A stretch of 40,967 nt of DNA, taken from Pelargonium nanum (taxonomy: Eukaryota; Streptophyta; Magnoliopsida; Geraniales; Geraniaceae). The notes under the pieces are model-generated. The model had not been told where the DNA came from, did no database searches, and was given only the letters and a program-made list of their open reading frames with translations. Within the stretch, counting starts at the first letter, position 1; every line of letters begins with the position of its first letter. Below, piece after piece: positions 33,076 to 40,967 of the stretch. The position numbers were made by a program, and so were the translations under genes. The DNA lies in NCBI GenBank assembly GCA_036897485.1, contig JAYMTF010000292.1:1-40967 (forward strand). Direction: 5' to 3'.

Positions 33076-34585
33076 TAGTGGTCATCAAATCTATAAATAT
33101 CAAAACAAATAATAATCAGCTTCTCTTGCTAAAAGGCGATACTTATAATTCACTCTTCAAGTGTATATAAATATGCAATGTAATGTAGACTTATAAGTCT
33201 ATTGTACCAAACATGTATCTGAAAGTTAAATTTTATAAATGCAGAATTGAAACATGTCTAAATTGTTATACTCCATGTTTTGTACAAATGTTATTTTAAT
33301 GTTTATGCATTCAACACTTGCAAATTAAGTTTTGCTCCTTCAAAAACATTCTTGTGAATTAGAGATTGATGTTATACTAATTTACGAAAATAACCATTTT
33401 GATTGAAATAGGTATATGAGCTACGAATTTTGTCTTCCGACTAATTTTTGGTCAATGTCATTAGATTGAATATCATGACATTTTTTGGGGTGTAAATCAC
33501 TTATTTAATCCAGTTCGAGTATTAGCCACAATTAAAGGTTCACCACCCATCCTCATAGGGGTGTGTTTAGTGGGATCGGACTTGAGAGCTCTTCCTACAA
33601 TCTCAGCCTACGTTGTCAACTGAACCACAACCCAATGATTATATCATGACATTTTTGCTTTCCTATAATTAAAAAATAAAAAAATATTCTTATTTAATTC
33701 CTTTAGTACTCCATCTTCTTTCGGTGGTAAGGAATCGATTCGTAAGAAATGTATAATATTATAGAAGCACACATTAACATTATTGTGGGTGAAGAATATA
33801 TATGAAAAGTATTGATCCCCACAAAAAAAAAAAAAAAATCAACTTGACTTGTCTGCAAAAGGAATCAAATAATTGAAGTTGGAAGTACAAATGTCAAGAA
33901 TTACCACCCATCCCAACCCCACAGAATCTGTCCATTGAGTTCCCAATTACGGAGCCAAATCCACTTAAAATCTAGTTACTTTTTGCATTCCTCTTTTGCA
34001 TCAATAGGAAAATGAAAAAAGCTTTCCCAAAATTAGTCACAAGAACTCAAGAAGGACAATGAAGATTGATAGAATCTTGTTGTAAAACGAGATATCAAGT
34101 TTGAGTTCATAGTACGGTTTTATTCAGATTGAATTTGACTATCAAAGGCGTAGGGGAGTCCAACATACTTGTACTATAAAGGTGGTCGATTTGAGCATCT
34201 TCAATATTGAAGAAGGAAACACCTAGGTATAAATGATTAATGCTTCATTCACGATGGATTAACCTCTCAACAAGATCATAAGTCGACCAGTTCTTAACTA
34301 GTTGGACATAATTATTATAACCGAATACCTATTACTAAAGGACCTACCGACCACGAGATAGGACAATTGCGCGCTAGCCAAGCGGAAACCCATATGTGTT
34401 ATTGGCTATAGGAAAGACAGCAAATAAAGAACACGACCCAATATCCAACAAGATGCTTTGCCAGACCTTGTAGATGACATTCAATCGCTACAAATTATAG
34501 TCACAAGGACGAAATGACATAATATTCCCCTTTTCATATTTGAAAATGAGTTGCTTTAAGTATTTTTTTTGTTTATTTTAAAAAA
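33076..34585. other. AT-rich intergenic stretch
   Basis: Holds the 3' UTR of the DUF761 gene. Near 33535-33640 a short stretch rich in GATCGGACTTGAG and CAACTGAACCACAACCCA looks like an antisense tRNA-like repeat, too degenerate to define. Nothing else recognised. Confidence 0.4.
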
Positions 34586-34587
34586 AA

Positions 34588-34950
34588 CCATCATATTAGA
34601 TGATAGATATATTGGGATCCATGGATTTGCTGGTGTTTGAAAACTTGTGACATAATTTGCTTTTGCTTCAAGGTGGTCATGAGATATGCTGCGACAAACA
34701 CTTGCTGCGTGAACCGGCCGGTTGCATAGTTGACATCGAATGGTAGTATTGGAAGTTGTAGATGTGGGGTTTCGCCACTGAGGTTGTTGGTTGAAACGAT
34801 TGTTAGGCCTCCATGAATGATTGTTGTCGGTGAACTGTGAGACTCGACGAGTATTGCGAGAATTCCGATTGTTGTTGAAAATGGAGGCCGGTTGATGGAA
34901 CTTGGTAGCAACAACGGCAGCGATTGGAGATGGTACTTTGTCTTAATTTT
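34588..34950 (-). mobile_element. Ty1/Copia gag fragment with zinc knuckle
   Basis: On the minus strand, one frame reads KFHQPASIFNNNRNSRNTRR, then SWRPNNRFNQQPQWRNP, then CQLCNRPVHAASVC and finally ANPWI. This is the Asn/Arg-rich linker, zinc knuckle and approach to the protease of plant Copia gag-pol. The knuckle is C-X2-C-X4-H-X4-C with Val where Gly normally sits before the His. The match stops where the protease (DSG motif) should begin. No LTR is visible, so it is an isolated remnant. Confidence 0.75.
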
Positions 34951-35208
34951 AAACTTTCTAGCTTTCTAATCCCAAACATGAACTATATATACCAAAAAGA
35001 AAAAATTAATCAAGATACAAGAAATTAACAACAAAATAGAAGTGTGATCAGCAAGTTTTACTTCTGATATGAACCCAAAAAATGCACGAAAATATCACTG
35101 AAATTTGAATCCAACTAGAGATCGATCAAAATATAATTGTAGAAGCAAGTATAAACAGTACTAAAACCCTAGAAAAATGGTATATATATTTATAGGAGCC
35201 ACTCAAGA

Positions 35209-35769
35209 TCACATCATGCAACAACCGGAGCTCTCATTTGGCTTCGGAGAGTAATTAGTGGCCTGAGGCTGCGGTTGTTGAAACTGAGGTTGTTGATACG
35301 CTTCCGGTGGCGGTGGCAGCTGCCTATATTGTGGCGGTTCTGGCAGTGCCAGTTGCGGCGCAGGCGGTTCAAAGAATGGCGGCGGTTGAAGCTCACCAAC
35401 CAGAACAACCTCCAAAATTTGAGCAGATAGTCCTCTAAACGTTAGGGCTGCAACAATAGTTCTGGGGTCTACTCTACCTTGAACATAGGCCAGTCCTCTT
35501 CTGGCATCTAACCTAAAATTATACACTCCTACCAAAAAAACAAGAAACTAAATTATGGTTTTCAAATTCATAATCAAAACATAAAATTATTCAAAGAAAA
35601 AAAAAATTACCTTGAATTTGTCCTAAGATATAACTTGCAGCAGTCTTGCATTCTTCACACTCTAAATTAAATTTCAAAACACAAGTCTGCATGGAAAATA
35701 AAAATTTAAGTAAATATAAAAAAGAATAGAAATACATGTATTTGTCATTACCATCTCTGCTACGGCCAT
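35209..35769 (-). CDS. HIPP: HMA-domain isoprenylated plant protein (HIPP), copy A, 3 exons
   Basis: Exons 35769-35752 (18 nt), 35686-35611 and 35528-35209 join in phase to give 137 residues. The HMA fold runs from about residue 6 (TCVLKFNLECEECKTAASYI) to about 75 (VVLVGELQ). Metal-binding cysteines are Cys16 and Cys19 in a C-E-E-C arrangement. The C-terminal half is rich in Pro and Gln. The protein ends in SGCCMM, whose CaaX box (CCMM) predicts farnesylation and membrane attachment. HIPPs bind heavy metals and act in metal handling and stress responses. The tiny first exon (MAVAEM) and its phase match copy B, which points to tandem duplication. Confidence 0.85.
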
Positions 35770-35818
35770 TGCGATTTTCGTTGGAAGACAATGCAGAAAA
35801 GTTTGTGAATGATTTTGT

Positions 35819-35825
35819 TTTTATA
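35819..35825 (-). promoter_or_regulatory. TATA box of HIPP copy A
   Basis: TATAAAA on the minus strand, about 50 bp before the ATG at 35769. Confidence 0.45.
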
Positions 35826-35829
35826 GTGG

Positions 35830-36811
35830 AAAGGTATAATTCAGTATGGCATGTAATTAATCCATAATCTTCCTCATTTGAGAAATACAGATTTTTTTTC
35901 TTCACATTTTGACTACAAAATTTGATCTTTTTATGAAACAAATCTATAGGAATAAGAGTATATCAAGCAAAAAGTAGTAAAATTTTCCATATTTTGTCCA
36001 ACATAATATTCCTAAAATCACTCCATTAACAATGTTACCAGTTTCTACGACAAATCTAAGATACTAAAAAAAACGACTTATTAATTAATTCCTTAACAGT
36101 TTTCGACCAGAAAGGTCTAAACTGCACAATTTGACAAATTAAGAAACTTGGTTCTACCACCGTTAAAAAAAAAAGACACTTGGTTCTACCAAAAATTAAT
36201 TTTGTATGTGCGAGGATGTTCTTATACCTAGTAGAAGTAATTAATTGGCCAAACCCTATATTTAATCTAAATTAATGAAAAGAAGAAATATTGGTCGAAA
36301 AGGCTTAGCGGCCTTGTAAGTTAGGCAATAAGATAATTCTCCCAATTTTTCATATCTTCTTTTCACTATGCTCAGTAACATTTGAATACATAATGATCTC
36401 TATGACATAAGTGTGAGTTGAAAGTTTTAGCAACTTTCACAAATTTATGTACACTTAAACTATGGGTTAAGGCCCTCACATCACAAATTAGAGCACACCG
36501 TTACTTCAAATTCTCATTCGAAACCCCATGAGCTAGGGAGCATGTCAATATTTTTTTTTATCAGTTGAGTTACACAATTTAAAGAAAAATTAGAACCTCG
36601 AACTCGAGACTTCAAAAGAAATCTAAAGCAATTTAACCGTTTAGCCTAACATATCTTGGTTAGGATTATACAATGTTAATTATAAACAATAATACTTGTT
36701 TTTTAAAAAATAAATAAATAATTAAGCATACATGATATACTCCAATTGTTCTCCCACCTGGTTTCCTAGTTCTTCTAGCTAGGTATAGGATTTATGCAAA
36801 GTAACAATTCC
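35830..36811. other. Intergenic stretch upstream of HIPP copy A
   Basis: AT-rich. Contains an antisense SINE head near 36580-36640; no gene. Confidence 0.4.
36580..36645 (-). mobile_element. tRNA-like SINE head (minus strand)
   Basis: Minus strand: TTAGGCTAAACGGTTAAATT (A-box region) and, 40 bp on, AGTCTCGAGTTCGAGGTTC with the B-box core GAGTTCGAGG. Confidence 0.45.
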
Positions 36812-36819
36812 TATATAAA
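36812..36819 (+). promoter_or_regulatory. TATA-like box before the small gene candidate
   Basis: TATATAAA about 45 bp before the ATG at 36865. Confidence 0.3.
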
Positions 36820-36864
36820 TGTATAGCTTCTCCTCCATCTTTTAATCATTATCATAAAATCATA

Positions 36865-37449
36865 ATGACGATTGTGTCTGTTTATGAGGATAAGTTGTCA
36901 TTGTTGATGGTGGAAACTCCAATTGTTCATCATGACAACACCTTTGCTCTGTTGAGTAACCAGAAAGCTATTGTTAAGATATACTAATTATATAGGTTTA
37001 GGTTTTACAAATTTATTTATTATTTACCAAAGCAGGTTTGGCCAAACGGTTTAAGCGCTTCGGATTTTCTTAGAGGTCTCAGGCTCGAGGAAGATGTAGC
37101 TTCTTGCTATGAAAACTGCAGTTATGATATCATCAACCCTCAGATACAGTATAAGGTGCATCAAGAAGTTAACGGAGTGTTTCATGGCAATAGGTTTGGG
37201 ATATTGAGTGATGAACATTCGTTGAGCACACTGGACATAAAGAAGAGCATCAAAAACAAGACGAAGAGAATGAAGATGAAAAGGAAGGCCGCGATAATCA
37301 ATAATATTCATATAATTAGTACTCCGAGTGAAGAAGAAAAAGAAGACGACCAAGAATGGAAATCAGTTTGGAGGAAGAAGAAGAATATTAGTAGTGGTGA
37401 TCATCACAACAAGGTAAAAGAAAAAGAAGTAAAAGAAGACGAACAATGA
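36865..37449 (+). CDS. Small gene candidate, possibly interrupted by a SINE (hypothetical)
   Basis: An ATG at 36865 opens 39 residues (MTIVSVYEDKLSLL...) ending at a stop near 36984. A second frame in the same phase, 37021-37449, gives an acidic then strongly basic Lys-rich tail (KSIKNKTKRMKMKRKAA, WKSVWRKKK). A GTTAAG donor at 36973 and an acceptor AG at 37034-37035 would join them in phase to 173 residues, but the intron would be only 63 nt. The acceptor lies at the head of a SINE-like sequence. No homologue is recognised. It may be an old small gene broken by an insertion or chance coding. Confidence 0.25.
37031..37090 (+). mobile_element. tRNA-like SINE head (plus strand)
   Basis: TTTGGCCAAACGGTTTAAGC (A-box region) is followed by GAGGTCTCAGGCTCGAGGAA (B-box region). 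Closely related in arrangement to the heads near 36580 and 40338. Confidence 0.45.
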
Positions 37450-38191
37450 TGGATTAGGGTTACAAAAGACCGCTCCAACAAATGTATTATCTTACTAAAA
37501 ATAATCAATATTCGCTCAACAATACAATTAGCTTAATTCAATGATTGAATCGCAGTGGCTAGACCAGTCTTAGAAGATGGACGAGGCAAGATGGATAATT
37601 TGAATCCCGAATTCAATTGTGTGAAGAACTCAAAAGTAAATCGAACAATAATATGTTGTTTATAAATCTGGAGTGCGTCAATGCCTACTAGGGACCACCC
37701 CTACCTCCACAATTGAATATCACATATGTATAAACTTATCATTAGTTTAATCTTGTGCACATTCGAAATTATAGTTATTTGCTTTTATTCTAAAGTGTAT
37801 AAAAGTATATTAGTCATTTGACTTTGTATATTTGTACAATTCTTTATGCATTTTTTTGTTTGCATAAGATTGTCCCATATCTAAATTAATCATTATAGAA
37901 ACTAAAACCAATTCATTTTCCCTCATGATTACAAAAACAAGTGCACACAATCCATTAGTCAATATATATTGAAAAACAAAGTTTTGTATTAGCATAAACA
38001 TAAATTCTTGGTCCTCCAAAGAAATTGACAAATAAGTATGTCATATATATGTTAATCCTTAGAATAAATTAACACAAACTATTGACAAATTAAGCAGTGA
38101 AAGTAGCTAGGTAGAATATGAAGTTATTGAAAGCTTGGTATGTATTAGACTATTAGGTGATAAGATAAATATTGGAGTGTATTAAGAAGGA
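37450..38191. other. Intergenic stretch downstream of HIPP copy B
   Basis: AT-rich 3' flank; no coding frame or recognisable repeat. Confidence 0.4.
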
Positions 38192-39667
38192 TCACATAAT
38201 GGAACAACTAGAAGGTGCCGGTGCCGGTGCCTGTGCCTGTGCTTGTGGCGGTGCTTGCGGTGGTGGTGGTGGTGCAGCTAATGCCGGTTGTGGTTTGGGA
38301 AGCTCTCCAACAAAATTCACGGACAAAACTCTAGCATGTTCACCGTTAATAGTTAGGGATTGCACTAGTGTGTACGGGTGTACTCGACCTCCAACCTCCA
38401 CCGTACTATTTTCCAAATTTAATGTGATCGAATACACACCTGCAAATAATAATAACAATAATCATATAAACAATTTTTGTCGTTATAAGTTTTTACTTTT
38501 TGTGCAATGCACGAAATAAAAAACTAGTAATAATAAAACACCTAGTTTTCTAATGCAAAATATTATGTGTGTGTATATATATATATCCATGAGTTTTTTC
38601 CTTTTTAAAACAAATATATGTCCATAACTTTATATATAATCAAACCAAATAAGTTCCAAAAAATATTAGATTAACAATTCATTTTTTCCAGGAGAATGAT
38701 TCAAACATCTATTAATTTATTCACATGTTTTTTGTTCATTTGTTTGATATAACTAATGAAAATGTTAAGAATAGAAAATTGAGATGTTTTAATGTTTAAT
38801 ATATTTTACAATTTAAAGGGAGAAATTATATATTTATGATTGTTAGTATAAAGGTTGATGAGTTATACACTAATAAATTGTAAGATTTTATTATAATACA
38901 TCAAAATGTAATATAAAATTAAAAAAGAGGAAAAAGAAGACATTTTTGAATACTTTTAACAAAAAACATATAACATTTGTAATGAACTCTGTGCAATTTT
39001 AAAACTTTTTCGTCTTGTATCCTAAACATTCTCATTATTTTTTTTTAAAGAAAAACTAGAGCTTCTCATTAAACCATTATTAATATCAAATACATATAGA
39101 AAAATACATTTCTTTTTGGGTAGGTTATAGATAATTCATAACTAAATCTATAGTTTGTGAAGAAACGGTTACTTTAAAATCTTTTTTCATTCACAAATAT
39201 TGCATTCATAGTTGCATTACTTATAGCTTACTTGTTCGTAGACAAAAATCAAACTTCCATCGAAGAGAAGCAAATGAAAGGCTTTCATAAAAATTCTCAA
39301 CCGACGTATGATATGAAAAGTAATAAAAAAAAAAACTATTAATATATCATATAAATCGATGATACGTATTATCATAAACTAGAGAATAAAATTGTGCCGT
39401 TAATTAATTACAAAAAAAAAATTAAACATGAGATATTGAGATCAATGTACCTTGAATCCTGAACAGGATATCATTCACCCTCTTTCTACACTCTTCACAA
39501 TTAAGATTATGAACCCACAAACGACATTTCTAAGAAAGAAAAAGAAAATATTTAATTAGTGAAAACAATGGTAATTATATTTAATAAATAAAAAAATAAT
39601 AATATAGGGACATTAAGTAAAGATTATTAACCATCTCTGCTACATGAGATTGAAGAGCCATCGCCAT
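38192..39667 (-). CDS. HIPP: HMA-domain isoprenylated plant protein (HIPP), copy B, 3 exons
   Basis: Exons 39667-39632 (36 nt), 39529-39451 and 38439-38192 join in phase to give 120 residues. The N-terminus is MAMALQSHVAEM, then KCRLWVHNLNCEECRKRVND with metal-binding Cys23 and Cys26, again with Glu-Glu between them. The HMA fold ends near VNFVGELP. A Pro/Ala/Gln-rich tail follows (APPPPPQAPPQAQAQAPAPA), and the protein ends in CSIM, a classic farnesylation CaaX box. Intron positions and phases equal those of copy A, but the first two introns are much longer (about 100 nt and 1.0 kb). Metal binding and membrane attachment are inferred from the family. The frame is intact. Confidence 0.85.
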
Positions 39668-39757
39668 TGATAAAAGCTTTTTGGTAGATCAAGTCCTGAG
39701 GAGGTGTAGAGAGACTTGTGAATTATGGTTTCGTTAAAATTATTAATATTGGGTTCC

Positions 39758-39765
39758 TTTATATA
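39758..39765 (-). promoter_or_regulatory. TATA box of HIPP copy B
   Basis: TATATAAA on the minus strand, about 90 bp before the ATG at 39667. Confidence 0.4.
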
Positions 39766-39769
39766 TTAC

Positions 39770-40967
39770 AAGTTTCCAAATCCACAAAATTAATGAAATT
39801 AAATCCAGATGGTTGGGAAAAAAAGAAGGTAAATACAGCCATGCAAATATACATTAACATTAATTTTACCATATTTGAATTACAAAAATTTGGTCATGCC
39901 CACGCAATGATGATAATAAATGTAATAAATATTTGTTTAAAACAATTGAAAAAATATTACATTAATATATTATTACCATTTATTTCATATCGGGTTGACT
40001 ATCTATATATCATGCCCAAATTCTTAATTTATATTGTTACCATTTATGTTGAATTCGTAATATTGATTGCCCTAGATTTTAGTTCCGTAAAATATGAGTA
40101 CCTTTCAGCTTGTAAAAAAAACAATTAAATCTTTTAAATTAAGATTATACTGCTATTATCATACTATCCTTAAAAAATTATGGGTAGAACTAATTTAATT
40201 TGCCAGAAGAGGAGCTCTAAAACGAAAGTAATTAGCTGCTTGATGATGACTATAATTTATATGTATATTATTATGATATATGAAAGTTATGCTAAGAATA
40301 TCTCATATCTTAATTTGTATAGGGTGATCGACGGCTATTGGCCGAGCGGTATAGCTAGGCGTTTAGGTGTGAGTTGTAATAATGTGAATTCTGAGGTCTC
40401 GAGTTCGAGGTACCTCTAAAGACGTTGGGCTTAGGTGTGAGTTATAATAATGTAATTAATATATAACAACTTTTTTTTGTTTAATTTGTATAGGGTGAAA
40501 GCGGAAGTATCGGTGGGTTAAGAAAGGTAGTAAGTAATGAATTAGCTAGCATGTGAACAAAACATAATAATGAGAGTTTTTGGTTTTGTACTATAGGTAT
40601 TATAGTATAAAAAGAAAACCGTATTACCAAAAAAAATAAAAAAAACCTAACCGTTATTCAGTACGTACCAAAATAAGAGTCTCACTTACTATTTAGAAAA
40701 AAAAAATTAAAGAAAAATTAGTTAGTGGTGTATATTTTTCTTTTATCCTCACACACATGTGTTGTAACAAATTTAAGATATACTAACTTATCATATGGAA
40801 TAATTGATATATAATTAATGCATAACTATCTTCCTTAAATAGAAACAAAACATTTATTTTAAGGCAAAAGTATAATTATAAAGGAATAAGGTTAGAATTA
40901 GTCATGTACTAGCCAAAACGTTGGAGTTTAGTCCTTGTACTATCAAGTGTTTAGGTTTAGTCCAAAG
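39770..40967. other. AT-rich right end of the window
   Basis: Contains a SINE head near 40338-40412. The last 70 bases (TAGTCATGTACTAGCC, TTAGTCCTTGTACTATC) look like part of another dispersed repeat cut by the window edge. No supported gene. Confidence 0.4.
40338..40412 (+). mobile_element. tRNA-like SINE head (plus strand)
   Basis: TTGGCCGAGCGGTATAGCTA (a good A box of the TGGCNNAGNGG type) is followed about 45 bp later by GAGGTCTCGAGTTCGAGGTA, with a B-box core GAGTTCGAGG. Best preserved head in the window. Confidence 0.55.

Noticed and set aside
39718-40128. 136-codon plus-strand frame
   Set aside because: AT-rich codon content (Ile, Asn, Lys, Tyr), no family resemblance and no supporting promoter; it overlaps the HIPP copy B promoter.

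Overview
This window is nuclear DNA of a flowering plant, most likely a eudicot; an asterid is possible but the sequence alone does not settle it. The evidence is intron-rich genes with GT..AG introns, plant-only families (GATL, DUF760, atypical E2F DEL, ZIP2-type transporter, DUF4408/DUF761, HIPP), AT-rich intergenic DNA, and plant-type LINE, Copia, Stowaway and SINE sequences. No bacterial operon, CRISPR array, rRNA gene or intact tRNA gene was seen.

Layout. 1-2340: repeat-derived DNA with a possible small exon carrying a 16-residue tandem repeat. 2397-3488 (+): intronless GATL glycosyltransferase. 4213-7113 (-): five-exon chloroplast DUF760 (UV-B-induced-like) gene with a SINE and a Stowaway-like end in its introns. 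7876-10812 (-): eleven-exon atypical E2F repressor (DEL1/E2FE type) with a consensus E2F site upstream of its start. About 11.2-12.4 kb: diverged LTR-like repeat. 12.84-18.1 kb (+): nearly full-length L1-type LINE whose ORF2 is broken by two frameshifts. 18.1-21.5 kb: AT-rich, no gene. 21555-22019 (-): ERF gene that has lost its 5' half. 23323-25502 (+): Tim17/22/23-like gene that also appears to have lost its 5' end. 26003-27599 (-): ZIP2-like zinc/manganese transporter. 28.0-29.1 kb: decayed LINE. 30383-30721 (+): small conserved plant protein (DUF7722 type). 32458-33075 (+): DUF4408/DUF761 membrane protein. 34.59-34.95 kb: Copia gag fragment. 35209-35769 and 38192-39667 (-): tandem pair of HMA-domain, prenylation-motif proteins (HIPPs). 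Between them lie SINE pieces and a weak small gene candidate.

The genes do not form a pathway. They are independent plant genes separated by transposon debris. No new multi-gene system is supported. The points most worth following are: the E2F site in front of the DEL1-like gene; the two neighbouring genes (ERF and Tim17-like) that have both lost the ends facing each other; the residual ERF reading frame, which keeps an EDLL-type activation motif but only half an AP2 domain; and a set of dispersed tRNA-like SINE heads. Exon boundaries were worked out by hand from reading-frame continuity and GT/AG sites, so they are predictions.
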